Translations under genes and position numbers: made by a program
Part shown: positions 39,583-48,326 of the stretch, one piece after another
Position numbering within the stretch: the first letter of the stretch is position 1
Layout of the letters: every line of letters starts with the position of its first letter
Assembly: GCA_009779835.1 (NCBI GenBank)
Contig: WRBD01000007.1
Coordinates: forward strand, 1 to 64,000
DNA length: 64,000 bases
Source of the DNA: Defluviitaleaceae bacterium
Lineage (GTDB): Bacteria > Bacillota > Clostridia > Lachnospirales > WQUN01
Direction: 5' to 3'
Notes under the pieces: model-generated
The model's input: the letters and a program-made list of their open reading frames with translations, nothing else
What the model was told of the DNA's origin: nothing
Databases searched by the model: none

Positions 39583-40555
39583 CTGTCCCCACAATGCAAA
39601 ACCAGCCTTCAAGTTCAAATTTATCTACTATTTCGATTTCGTATTTCGCAAAAACACCCAAGACTTCATCTGCACGTTCATCAATTATACCGGATGCAAT
39701 AAATATGCCGCGCTGTTCTAAAACTTCTTTTACAAAAGGAATAATCTCAATAATAACATCGGCAACGATGTTGGCAACGATTACATCATATTTATTGCGA
39801 AAAATTTCTGTGCGAAGCATCTCATCAGAAAGCACGTCGCCGTAACGAATTATTAAATTTTGCAAATTAATTCCGTTTAGTGCTGCGTTCTTTTTTGTTG
39901 CGGCAATCGCACCTGCAGGGTCTATGTCGCAAGCGAAAACATCTCTCGCGCCAAGCAATAGTGAGATAATCGAAAGAATTCCGCTGCCGCAACCGATGTC
40001 CAAGACATTTTTATCGTCAAGCAGAAGTTCTTGCAATGCATGAATGCAAAGCTTGGTTGTTTGATGTTGCCCCGTACCAAATGCCGAGCCGGGGTCAATC
40101 TTGAAAATTATTTCATCTGCACCAAAGGTTGATTGATATTCTTCCCACTGAGGCACAATAACAATTCTTCCGATACTGAACGGTTTAAAATGCTTTTTCC
40201 ATTCATCCAACCAAGATTTATCGTTAGCGGACTCTAATTTAATTTCAAGTGTACCAAGAGGAAAGCCTTCAATCTCTTGAATTTTTAAATGAAAAAGGGA
40301 TTCCCGTACATCCGAAAGAAGTTTTTCGCCACTGCTGTCATTTGTCACATAGAAAACTACATATACTGCATCGCTTTCAACATCAAGCAGACCTTCTTCC
40401 GCGTAATCCCAGGTGTGCGCGACTTCGGCAAGGTGCCGCACCCGTTCACGCGCATTAACAATTTCCACACCTGCAATATTGTTCTCCAAGAGAGCACCCG
40501 TAACAATCTCTTCTCCGATTGCGGTTGTCTGTACCTCTGCCTTAATCCACTCCAT
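39569..40555 (-). CDS. prmA: ribosomal protein L11 methyltransferase
   Basis: About 328 residues. An N-terminal substrate-recognition domain starts Met-Glu-Trp-Ile-Lys-Ala-Glu-Val. It is followed by a class I SAM-dependent methyltransferase with Asp-Pro-Gly-Ser-Ala-Phe-Gly-Thr-Gly-Gln-His, Val-Leu-Asp-Ile-Gly-Cys-Gly-Ser-Gly-Ile-Leu and Val-Ala-Asn-Ile-Val-Ala-Asp. The frame opens 11 codons earlier, but ATG 40555 follows GAGGTG and matches the family start. Methylates ribosomal protein L11. Confidence 0.92.
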   Translation of the reverse strand: MEWIKAEVQTTAIGEEIVTGALLENNIAGVEIVNARERVRHLAEVAHTWDYAEEGLLDVESDAVYVVFYVTNDSSGEKLLSDVRESLFHLKIQEIEGFPLGTLEIKLESANDKSWLDEWKKHFKPFSIGRIVIVPQWEEYQSTFGADEIIFKIDPGSAFGTGQHQTTKLCIHALQELLLDDKNVLDIGCGSGILSIISLLLGARDVFACDIDPAGAIAATKKNAALNGINLQNLIIRYGDVLSDEMLRTEIFRNKYDVIVANIVADVIIEIIPFVKEVLEQRGIFIASGIIDERADEVLGVFAKYEIEIVDKFELEGWFCIVGTDEKT

Positions 40556-40681
40556 GCGCACCTCAATTTTGAATATTGTGTTTTGCAAAGACGTGTTGCG
40601 GTTTCTTAATTTTGGAAATTGAGAAATATTACTCGTTATTCCTAGATTATACCTGTTGAATTTATTTTTTACAATATTTGT

Positions 40682-40689
40682 GCTATCAT
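40682..40689 (+). promoter_or_regulatory. extended -10 promoter, possible leaderless start of ecfA
   Basis: TGCTATCAT gives an extended -10 ending only 6 bases before ATG 40696, so transcription would begin at or next to the start codon. No ribosome site is present before that ATG. No good -35 is visible. Confidence 0.4.
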
Positions 40690-40695
40690 AAGCGC

Positions 40696-42471
40696 ATGAT
40701 TAAAAGTGAGAAATTAACATTTAAATACGAAGCGTTTGAGGATGTTGATGCCGCCGCCGCGCTGTGTGGTATTGATATTGAAATTGAATCGGGCGAATTT
40801 GTTGCAATTTTGGGGCATAATGGCTCCGGCAAGTCAACATTGGCGCGGCATTTGAATGCCCTTCTTGCGCCGACAGAGGGCACGCTTTGGGTGGGCGGGC
40901 TTGACACAAAAGAGCCTGCAAACACATGGGAAATTAGGCAATCGACAGGGATGGTTTTTCAAAACCCCGATAACCAAATTATTGCCACAATTGTTGAAGA
41001 AGACGTTGCTTTTGGGCCTGAAAATTTAGGCGTTAGCTCGGGCGAGATTCGCGAGCGCGTAGACGAAACGCTCTCGCTTGTGGGTATGAGTGAATACGCG
41101 GATTTCGCGCCGCACCATCTCTCGGGCGGGCAGAAGCAACGTGTTGCCATCGCAGGGGTTCTTGCCATGCGCCCGGGCTGCATTGTATTGGACGAGCCTT
41201 CCGCCATGCTGGACCCTTCGGGTCGCCACGAGGTTATGGAAACAATTACGCGCCTTAATCGCGAATCAGGGATAACAATTATTTTAATCACGCATTTTAT
41301 GGAAGAAGCCGCGTGTGCAAATAGGGTTGTTGTGATGGATGCAGGGAAAATTGTAATGGACGACGTTCCTCCAAAAATCTTTGCGAATGTTCAAAGAATG
41401 AAAGAACTTGGGCTTGGTGTTCCTAAAGTTACCGAACTTGCATTTGAGCTGCGGAAACGCAGCGTTCTTATAAGGCAGGACATTATTACGGTTGATGAAT
41501 TTGTATCGGAGTTTGCCGGTGTTGGCGCAGATGTAATTTTTCGCGAACAACGAGCCGGGTGTGAAAGTTTAACTTCACATTTGGCGATTGACGTTGGCGA
41601 ACGCGAAAAGTCCACAGAAGCAGAGATTATTCTCGAATTAAAAAATGTTTCTCATATTTACAATGCGAATTCCGTTTTTGAAAAAATCGCGCTTTCTGAT
41701 ATTAGCTTGCAAATAACGAAGGGCGAAATTGTTGCGGTAATCGGGCATACGGGTTCCGGTAAAAGCACGTTGATTCAACATTTTAACGCACTGTTAAAGC
41801 CGTCGTCGGGAGAGGTTTTCGTTGATGGTGCGAATATTCACGCGAACAAAAAGCTATTAAAGGATATTCGGCAGCGTGTGGGGCTTGTTTTTCAATATCC
41901 CGAGCACCAGCTTTTTGAGGCCACGGTTTACAAAGATGTTGCGTTTGGGCCGACGCGCATGGGGCTTTCTGAAAAAGAAATTGAACAGCAAGCAATTGAC
42001 GCGTTGGAAGCGGTTGGGTTTCCACAAGAATTCTACGATAAATCGCCGTTCGAGCTTTCGGGCGGACAGAAACGCCGCGCAGCAATTGCGGGGGTGCTTG
42101 CGATGCGTCCGGAAGTTCTTGTGCTGGACGAACCGGCGGCAGGACTTGACCCGCGCGGTAAGGAAGAAATTTTTGCACAAATAAAAAAAATGCACAAGGC
42201 ACTTGGGATTACGGTGATTCTTGTTTCGCATTCAATGGACGATGCGGCGCGGCTTGCGAATCGCGTTGTTGTGATGAATAAGGGTTGCATGGTTTGCGAT
42301 GGAACACCGTCTGGAATTTTTGCGCAGGGCGAATTTTTGCAAAAAATTGGGCTGGATACGCCGCAAATTTCGCAACTTATGACGCGGCTTAATAAAATAG
42401 ACCCCAAAATTCCTTCGCGGATTTTTACAATTGAAGCTGCAGCAGATGTATTGGCGGCGGTGCAACTATGA
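40696..42471 (+). CDS. fused ECF transporter ATPase (EcfA1-EcfA2 in one chain)
   Basis: A 591-residue protein containing two complete cobalt/ECF-type ATPase domains. Domain 1 (about 3-250): Gly-His-Asn-Gly-Ser-Gly-Lys-Ser-Thr, Leu-Ser-Gly-Gly-Gln-Lys-Gln-Arg, [10 protein letters not shown]. Domain 2 (about 315-570): Gly-His-Thr-Gly-Ser-Gly-Lys-Ser-Thr, Leu-Ser-Gly-Gly-Gln-Lys-Arg-Arg, Asp-Glu-Pro-Ala-Ala-Gly-Leu-Asp. Both keep the Q-loop Phe-Gln-(Asn/Tyr)-Pro. EcfA1 and EcfA2 are normally two adjacent genes. With ecfT next door this is the energising module for vitamin uptake; the substrate-binding S proteins must be elsewhere. The stop overlaps ecfT by 4 bases. Confidence 0.9.
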   Translation: MIKSEKLTFKYEAFEDVDAAAALCGIDIEIESGEFVAILGHNGSGKSTLARHLNALLAPTEGTLWVGGLDTKEPANTWEIRQSTGMVFQNPDNQIIATIVEEDVAFGPENLGVSSGEIRERVDETLSLVGMSEYADFAPHHLSGGQKQRVAIAGVLAMRPGCIVLDEPSAMLDPSGRHEVMETITRLNRESGITIILITHFMEEAACANRVVVMDAGKIVMDDVPPKIFANVQRMKELGLGVPKVTELAFELRKRSVLIRQDIITVDEFVSEFAGVGADVIFREQRAGCESLTSHLAIDVGEREKSTEAEIILELKNVSHIYNANSVFEKIALSDISLQITKGEIVAVIGHTGSGKSTLIQHFNALLKPSSGEVFVDGANIHANKKLLKDIRQRVGLVFQYPEHQLFEATVYKDVAFGPTRMGLSEKEIEQQAIDALEAVGFPQEFYDKSPFELSGGQKRRAAIAGVLAMRPEVLVLDEPAAGLDPRGKEEIFAQIKKMHKALGITVILVSHSMDDAARLANRVVVMNKGCMVCDGTPSGIFAQGEFLQKIGLDTPQISQLMTRLNKIDPKIPSRIFTIEAAADVLAAVQL

Positions 42472-43265
42472 CGCGCATTACGATAGGGCAGTTTTATCCG
42501 ACAAATTCGGTAATTCACCGCTTAGACCCTCGCGTTAAGCTTCTTGGTACGATTTTTTATATTACGGCGTTGCTTTTTGCTAATCATTTTGCCGGATACG
42601 GGATTGCGGTATTGTTTATCGCCGCACTTGTGAAAATTTCCAAAGTGCCACCACGCCTTTTATTTCGGGGGCTTCGCGCGATACTTTTTATTTTGGTTTT
42701 TGCCGCAAGCATTAACTTGTTTTTAACACCGGGAGAAAATATTCTTGTGCAATTTGGCTTTTTGAGAATCACGATTGAGGGTGTAATCCTTGCCATTCAA
42801 ATGATTTTACGGCTTGTATTATTAGTTTTGGGTTCCACAATATTAACGCTGACAACATCTCCGATTCAATTAACCGACGGAATAGAATCTCTTCTTTCGC
42901 CCCTAAAGCGTCTGAAAGTTCCCTCACATGACATTGCTATGATGATGACAATAGCATTGCGCTTCATTCCAACTCTCGCAGATGAAACAGAAAAAATAAT
43001 AAAAGCCCAAAAAGCTCGCGGCGCGGACTTCGACACCGGCAGTTTAACCAAGCGCGCAAAAAGCCTGATTCCAATTTTGGTTCCTCTTTTTGTATCTGCC
43101 TTCAAGCGTGCCGATGAATTAGCAACCGCAATGGAAGCCCGTTGTTATCGCGGTGATATCAATCGTACAAAAATGAAACAAATGAAAATAATCCGCACGG
43201 ATATTTTTGCAATGAATATACTGATATTTTTTTGTATAATTATGATTTTAACAAGATGGATTTAA
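42468..43265 (+). CDS. ecfT: ECF transporter transmembrane protein EcfT
   Basis: A 265-residue membrane protein, the coupling subunit between the ATPases and exchangeable S proteins. Family marks are [12 protein letters not shown] at the start. In the coupling helices are Ala-Gln-Lys-Ala-Arg-Gly-Ala-Asp and Ala-Met-Glu-Ala-Arg-Cys-Tyr (the two Ala-Arg-Gly-like motifs, the second as Ala-Arg-Cys). It starts inside the stop of the fused ATPase (ATGA). truA, often next, is absent. It converges with the MFS gene, overlapping by 4 bases. Confidence 0.92.
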   Translation: MTRITIGQFYPTNSVIHRLDPRVKLLGTIFYITALLFANHFAGYGIAVLFIAALVKISKVPPRLLFRGLRAILFILVFAASINLFLTPGENILVQFGFLRITIEGVILAIQMILRLVLLVLGSTILTLTTSPIQLTDGIESLLSPLKRLKVPSHDIAMMMTIALRFIPTLADETEKIIKAQKARGADFDTGSLTKRAKSLIPILVPLFVSAFKRADELATAMEARCYRGDINRTKMKQMKIIRTDIFAMNILIFFCIIMILTRWI

Positions 43266-44512
43266 ACAGGCAGTTTCTTTCGCATCTTATACCAAACAAA
43301 ACTTGTTGAAATAATTCTCAGCCCGCCGATTATAAACATCGCGTTGTAAATTCCTGAAAGCGAAAACAGCATATGCGCAAAAAAAGGCGCGGCAAAAAGA
43401 CTGATATTTTGAGCTGTGTTATAAAAAGCTAAGTACATCATTCTGTTTTTGTCGGGGGTGGATTCCAGCGCGCCATTTAGAAGCGCGGTGTTTATTCCTA
43501 CGGCAGAAAAGCCTGTGATTATGCTGACGGCGTACATAACTTGCATATTTGGGACGAATGGGAAAATAAACATATTTATCGAAAGCATAGAGCCCGCCGC
43601 AACGAAGGTTGCCGTGTTTCCGCGTTTGCGTAAAAGCCATTGCCAAAGACTACCCGAAAAAAACGCTGTAATACCTGAAACCAGCGCTACAATAGCAAGG
43701 TCAAGTTCAGTTGCGCCGCGGTTTATTACCATCAAAATATTTACAAGCGGCCATCCCCCCTGCCATGTGAAAAGAAAAAAAATTGCGGGAACGTAAAATG
43801 TACGAAAGCTTTTATCAGAAATAATTTCTTTTAAATTCCGCAGGTTGGTTGCCAATTTTTCGTTCGATAAATCCTGTGTCACTTCCGGCATTTTCAGTCG
43901 ATTGAAAATTAAAACTTCAACCACACCAAGTAAAAACGCCGCAATAAAAAAAATCTGATACAAAATCATGCGATGCTCGTCTGTATTTGGAATAAAAGTA
44001 ATGGCAAGACCGGCAGAAATTGTTATAACGGGAATTACGGCTTGCCCGAATTTTTGTCTTAGCGCTATTGCCTGACCGCGCATTGTTCCGTCGAAAATAG
44101 TGCCCAACAAGCTTTGCATAGACGTTTGTGAAAGCGCGTCCGGACAGTTCATAATAGCAACAAAAACAACAAAAAGCAGCGGTCTTATTTCTGCCGGTAA
44201 CATAGGCACAAACGCAATTAAAAGAAGCGCGGCACGGCTTATCAAAATAAAAGCGGCGGTCGCGCGTTTTTTATTTGTAAATTTCCGAAAAATAATTGTA
44301 CCCGGCAATAATACAATCGCCGCGACCGCACCGGGTAACGCACTCAGAAGCGCGATTTCAAATTCACCGCCGCCGAGACGCTCTAAAAACCGTACAGAAA
44401 ACGGTCGCCACAAATTATTAACCATGTCAAACAAAAGCCCGTACAAAATAAATATCCATATATTTGTACCACGCATTTGCTTAAACTCACGCAAAAAATT
44501 TTTCAGGCGCAA
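43262..44512 (-). CDS. major facilitator superfamily transporter
   Basis: A 416-residue protein with about 12 membrane helices. It starts with a basic cytoplasmic end, then Trp-Ile-Phe-Ile-Leu-Tyr-Gly-Leu-Leu-Phe-Asp. The loop between helices 2 and 3 is Arg-Lys-Phe-Thr-Asn-Lys-Lys-Arg-Ala. A central cytoplasmic loop near 225-240 splits two six-helix halves. Substrate cannot be told from the sequence. A lone gene with no operon partner. Confidence 0.82.
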   Translation of the reverse strand: MRLKNFLREFKQMRGTNIWIFILYGLLFDMVNNLWRPFSVRFLERLGGGEFEIALLSALPGAVAAIVLLPGTIIFRKFTNKKRATAAFILISRAALLLIAFVPMLPAEIRPLLFVVFVAIMNCPDALSQTSMQSLLGTIFDGTMRGQAIALRQKFGQAVIPVITISAGLAITFIPNTDEHRMILYQIFFIAAFLLGVVEVLIFNRLKMPEVTQDLSNEKLATNLRNLKEIISDKSFRTFYVPAIFFLFTWQGGWPLVNILMVINRGATELDLAIVALVSGITAFFSGSLWQWLLRKRGNTATFVAAGSMLSINMFIFPFVPNMQVMYAVSIITGFSAVGINTALLNGALESTPDKNRMMYLAFYNTAQNISLFAAPFFAHMLFSLSGIYNAMFIIGGLRIISTSFVWYKMRKKLPV

Positions 44513-44615
44513 AACTTCACCTCAATTTTTGCATTGGAAGCCCATCCTTCATATTTTCTTCAATAGCCAAGCACCTTTGGCGAGTGTGTTTTTCAAGTTG
44601 GCTATTTCAAAATGG

Positions 44616-46739
44616 TTATCCTGTCATCCCCTGGCATCGCCAGCAACCGCCATACGGGCAAAGGGTTGTGTATTGACCCACAAGGGCACGTGCAAGGCGG
44701 GTTAGGTCTGCCGAGGTTATATCTCCGTCGCAGTTAATGTCTGCAGCGCGTAGGTTTATTGTTATATTATGACCGGCAAGCCATCGCGCAAGCTGTGTCG
44801 CATCGCTAGAGGTTACACGTCCGTTGCCGTTAACGCTACCGTGGCGAGGGGTGCGTGTGTCTGTGGCGGTGTATGCGAAAGGCAAACGTGCGACGGTTTC
44901 GTTATCATGCGAAACGTAGATGAAGCCTTCAAAAAAGCCGGGCCCTGCGTGCGCTGCATTTAAGAAAAAAGTCGCGGTAAAATCAGTTTGTCCGCCGGGG
45001 AGAACGTGAACGCTTTCGGGAAGCGTTAAAATCACGCCGCCGGGGTTGTTTGCAAAGCGGTGGGTTATAGTGTATGTCCGCGGCGTGTAGGAGTTGTTTG
45101 CGATTGCGGCTGTGAGGGTTCGCGTGATATCTGTGCCGACGTATTCGCTTCCGCCAAAACTGAAGGAACCGGTTCTTGCCGTCATAAAATCCGATGAATT
45201 GAATGCTTGCGCATGGGTTGCAACGCGGTCATAATTTACAGAAACAACCGTGTCTGTGTGAGTCGCGGCGAAAACATCAATATAGCCCGCTCCTGTGCTG
45301 TATACGCTGCCGGACGTAAGTGGGGTTGCGGTATTCATTATTCGTGATTTTATTTCTTCGGAAGTCCACGTAATGTTTGAATTTTCGCGATTGAATTGTT
45401 TCATTAGAGCCACCGCACCGGAAATATGGGGTGTGGCCATAGATGTCCCTGTTTGGTTTCCGTAGAAGGAGGATGAAGCCCACGGCGGTAAGGTCGAAAA
45501 AACGCTTGTTCCGTGCGCCAGAATGTCGGGTTTAATTTCAAAGCTTCTGTTTAGAGGGCCTCGGGAAGAACGGAATTCCAATGTTTTTCCGAAATTGCCT
45601 CCGCCTTGACTGGTCACTGACGCGTTACCCACTGTTATTGCTGTTGTTGCCGCGCCGGGCGTTCCGATTGTATTATATCCTTGGCTACCGCTGTTTCCCG
45701 CCGCGACAACAAAAGTTATATACGGGTACGCACGGGTACCTCTATTTACTTCCAAAGCTAATAGGCTTACAGGGTCGTTGTTTCCTTCGATGCCCAAAGA
45801 AATATTTACAATATCCGGTTTGTCGAGAGGAGCGCGGTCGATGGCAGCGACAAGAACGCTGGTGCTTCCGGAACCGGCTCCCATAACGCGGTACACGATA
45901 ATTTTTGCTTCCGGCGCAACACCTAAAACCGCTCTGGAACCGCCCGCGTCACGGCCTGCGATTGTTCCCGAGACATGAGTGCCGTGAATGGAGATGTTTA
46001 CGGTTTCCATCGGGTCGTTTGCAGCAGTTCCGTCCACGGTGTGAAAATTCCGTCCGTAAAAAATTCCGTCTATTGCGTGGGCTTCGGTGATAGCTGGGTT
46101 TCGGGCTTGCATTTCTTTGAGCGTGGGAAACGCCCCTATGAATGCTTCGTGATTGTAGTAAATGCCCGTATCAATTACGGAGATAAGAATTCCTTCGCCA
46201 CGATATCCCCGCGCGTGCATTTCATCCGCCCGCATACTTGCGCGCCCGAGTGCCATTCCTTGCGGATTTCTGTCGGTGTCCATGAGTGTTACAGTAGTAT
46301 CTTCCGGCGGATAAATTACTTCGTCGGGAAAAACGAAACGGACGCTTTGGAAATTTATAAGCTCCGCTACTTTATTTGAAGGCATAGTAACGCTTACACC
46401 GTTTAATACATTGCGATAGTCCCAGTCAATTGAATACGGTGTAGTGGTTCGTGCCATGCCTGCAACACCAAAAAGTTCAGAAAGCTCCGCGCGAAAAAGA
46501 GAGTGGTCGTCTTCTGCGTTTCTAGCCGCGGTGGCGGACGGAAGAAAAATCCCCTCTGCTTCCGCTTCACGGATTTGAACAGCAGCGGGGCTGTTCTTAA
46601 AAAGAACAATTACCGAAACAGGACTGTCATCGTTTGCGAGAGCGTACTCGCCTGTGAAGCCGATTAACCCGTGCTCGTAGGCGTAAACCGGAAGCACCGC
46701 GAAAATGGAAAAAATTAAAAACAAAAATAAAAATTTCAT
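44616..46739 (-). CDS. secreted subtilisin-like (S8) protease with C-terminal dockerin-like module
   Basis: A 707-residue exported protease. Signal peptide (1-20), inhibitor-like propeptide (about 40-140), S8 catalytic domain with Asp190 (Val-Ile-Asp-Thr-Gly), His252 (His-Gly-Thr-His-Val-Ser-Gly) and Ser433 (Gly-Thr-Ser-Met-Ala-Thr-Pro-His). A beta domain (about 500-620) and a dockerin-type pair at the end follow. The first dockerin repeat is Asn-Gly-Asn-Gly-Arg-Val-Thr-Ser-Ser-Asp-Ala, the second Asn-Cys-Asp-Gly-Asp-Ile-Thr-Ser-Ala-Asp-Leu. The last residues hold a Cys-rich tail. Dockerins bind cohesins, and two cohesin-like proteins are encoded at 51939-58684. Confidence 0.9.
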   Translation of the reverse strand: MKFLFLFLIFSIFAVLPVYAYEHGLIGFTGEYALANDDSPVSVIVLFKNSPAAVQIREAEAEGIFLPSATAARNAEDDHSLFRAELSELFGVAGMARTTTPYSIDWDYRNVLNGVSVTMPSNKVAELINFQSVRFVFPDEVIYPPEDTTVTLMDTDRNPQGMALGRASMRADEMHARGYRGEGILISVIDTGIYYNHEAFIGAFPTLKEMQARNPAITEAHAIDGIFYGRNFHTVDGTAANDPMETVNISIHGTHVSGTIAGRDAGGSRAVLGVAPEAKIIVYRVMGAGSGSTSVLVAAIDRAPLDKPDIVNISLGIEGNNDPVSLLALEVNRGTRAYPYITFVVAAGNSGSQGYNTIGTPGAATTAITVGNASVTSQGGGNFGKTLEFRSSRGPLNRSFEIKPDILAHGTSVFSTLPPWASSSFYGNQTGTSMATPHISGAVALMKQFNRENSNITWTSEEIKSRIMNTATPLTSGSVYSTGAGYIDVFAATHTDTVVSVNYDRVATHAQAFNSSDFMTARTGSFSFGGSEYVGTDITRTLTAAIANNSYTPRTYTITHRFANNPGGVILTLPESVHVLPGGQTDFTATFFLNAAHAGPGFFEGFIYVSHDNETVARLPFAYTATDTRTPRHGSVNGNGRVTSSDATQLARWLAGHNITINLRAADINCDGDITSADLTRLARALVGQYTTLCPYGGCWRCQGMTG

Positions 46740-46931
46740 AATTTACCTCCAATTCTCAAGGGGGTTTATAAAAAGCTATGCTAAACTTCTGAATTTTTAT
46801 TATCCCCTTTATATTTTCGGAATACATTATTTCTTTCCAATATAAACGGCATAATTGAAATATTTAACAATAACATCAACACAATAAAAACCGCTTTTAT
46901 TCAGCATTTCAAGGTGTGACAACAATTTTGC

Positions 46932-48326
46932 TTATAAATTCTTTCCATTAAAAAACAATGCTTCTTTAATCAGCCATCCTAATGTGCAGATGATTATAGC
47001 CGAAAAGACAGGTATAAAGCTGTGGGCGTCCTGATTAAACTCCGGAAGGTAATAGCCTGCCAAGGATAGCGAGATACAGGCGTAGTTAACTGCAGAAATA
47101 ACGCAAAATAATTTAAAATACTGTTTTTTATCTATAGCAGCAACAAAGGCCAAGGATAAAATTACCGACGGGAAAAGATATCTCTCGTGCATAGCTGTGG
47201 CAAGGGTATAAACCGACGTGTATAAAACCAGAGCGGAAAGCACAATATGTTCGCCGCCTGAAAAGTTTTTTCTTCGGTATTTATTAAGGAAGAATGTCAG
47301 CCCAGAAGCGATAACAGACAGAACTATAAATATTTCAGACCACTTAGCATGGGTAAGATAATACAAAGGCTTGTCTATGGGGGCACCGACGCCCCCAAAA
47401 AGCCCGTGCAAGTTAAAGGCACCAAGTGAGGCCATCCTGTATCTGGTCATCGTCGATAAATATAAGTCGATTATATAAAATGGGTTCCCGTCAGAGGCGA
47501 ATGGTATACATATTACGAAAAACAATACAATAGACGTAGCTAAAGCGGCTAATGGCCTGAGAATTAAAACCGCTTCCTTTTTAACCGTAGCCAAAAAAGC
47601 GCAGTCGCATATATAAAATATATATACCGGAGTAAACAGTGCGGCCTGTGGTTTTGTTAACAGGGCGACAGTAAACAGGAATGCTGATAAAAACTCTCTT
47701 CTCTTAATCAGGAAATAAAAAGACCATATTAAAATCGCCGAAAGGACAGTATCTGTTTGCCCCCATAAAGCACTGTCCATTATAACGGGGGGTGAGAACA
47801 GATAAACCGCCGCTAAAATCAATCCGAGATACTGGCAGTCGGGTTTATAATGCTTGGAAAGTTTGTAAATTCCCAATGCGCTAAGGATGTCGGAGATAAA
47901 CAAAGGGAACATGCCGATTAACTGCGGGATGGGATGCCAGCCATATAAACCTGTCATCCGTCGCAGCTTGCTGAGTAACGCCAGTATATACAAATATCCC
48001 GGGGGATAGTCGGGGCTATAGTCTCCTTCAGCATAAAAGGCTTTCATGCCAAGGTCGTTTATATTGTCGCCCCATATCATAAACAGGTTGAAATCCCACA
48101 CCGGACGGTTAATGGCAAACACCAAAATTGTACGAAGAAGCAAAGAGGCGAAACACAACCAAATAAATATAGCTAGTTCGTTGAAAACCGCGTTCTTTTT
48201 TGATTTAACCGGATTACGTATAAACCTGTGAAAATTGTGGCGGTTGTTATATAAAAACAGAGACAAACCAATCGTTAAAAATCCTATGATTAAAAACCAT
48301 TCAAACCAGTCGAGCTTTTCGTACAT
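46932..48326 (-). CDS. multi-spanning GT-C-type glycosyltransferase-like membrane protein
   Basis: About 464 residues and ten or more membrane helices. After the first helices a loop reads Pro-Val-Trp-Asp-Phe-Asn-Leu-Phe-Met-Ile-Trp. A later one has Tyr-Ser-Pro-Asp-Tyr-Pro-Pro-Gly-Tyr-Leu-Tyr, then Trp-Gly-Gln-Thr-Asp-Thr. These resemble the acidic first-loop and the Trp-Gly-Gln-x-Asp motifs of polyprenyl-phosphate-dependent mannosyltransferases (DUF2029/PIG-M-like). ATG 48326 overlaps the ileS stop (TAATG); a TTG five codons earlier is possible. A role in surface glycan or protein glycosylation is inferred. Confidence 0.72.
   Translation of the reverse strand: MYEKLDWFEWFLIIGFLTIGLSLFLYNNRHNFHRFIRNPVKSKKNAVFNELAIFIWLCFASLLLRTILVFAINRPVWDFNLFMIWGDNINDLGMKAFYAEGDYSPDYPPGYLYILALLSKLRRMTGLYGWHPIPQLIGMFPLFISDILSALGIYKLSKHYKPDCQYLGLILAAVYLFSPPVIMDSALWGQTDTVLSAILIWSFYFLIKRREFLSAFLFTVALLTKPQAALFTPVYIFYICDCAFLATVKKEAVLILRPLAALATSIVLFFVICIPFASDGNPFYIIDLYLSTMTRYRMASLGAFNLHGLFGGVGAPIDKPLYYLTHAKWSEIFIVLSVIASGLTFFLNKYRRKNFSGGEHIVLSALVLYTSVYTLATAMHERYLFPSVILSLAFVAAIDKKQYFKLFCVISAVNYACISLSLAGYYLPEFNQDAHSFIPVFSAIIICTLGWLIKEALFFNGKNL

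Noticed and set aside
42033-42518. A 161-codon antisense frame opposite the fused ATPase
   Set aside because: Mirror of conserved ABC motifs on the coding strand.
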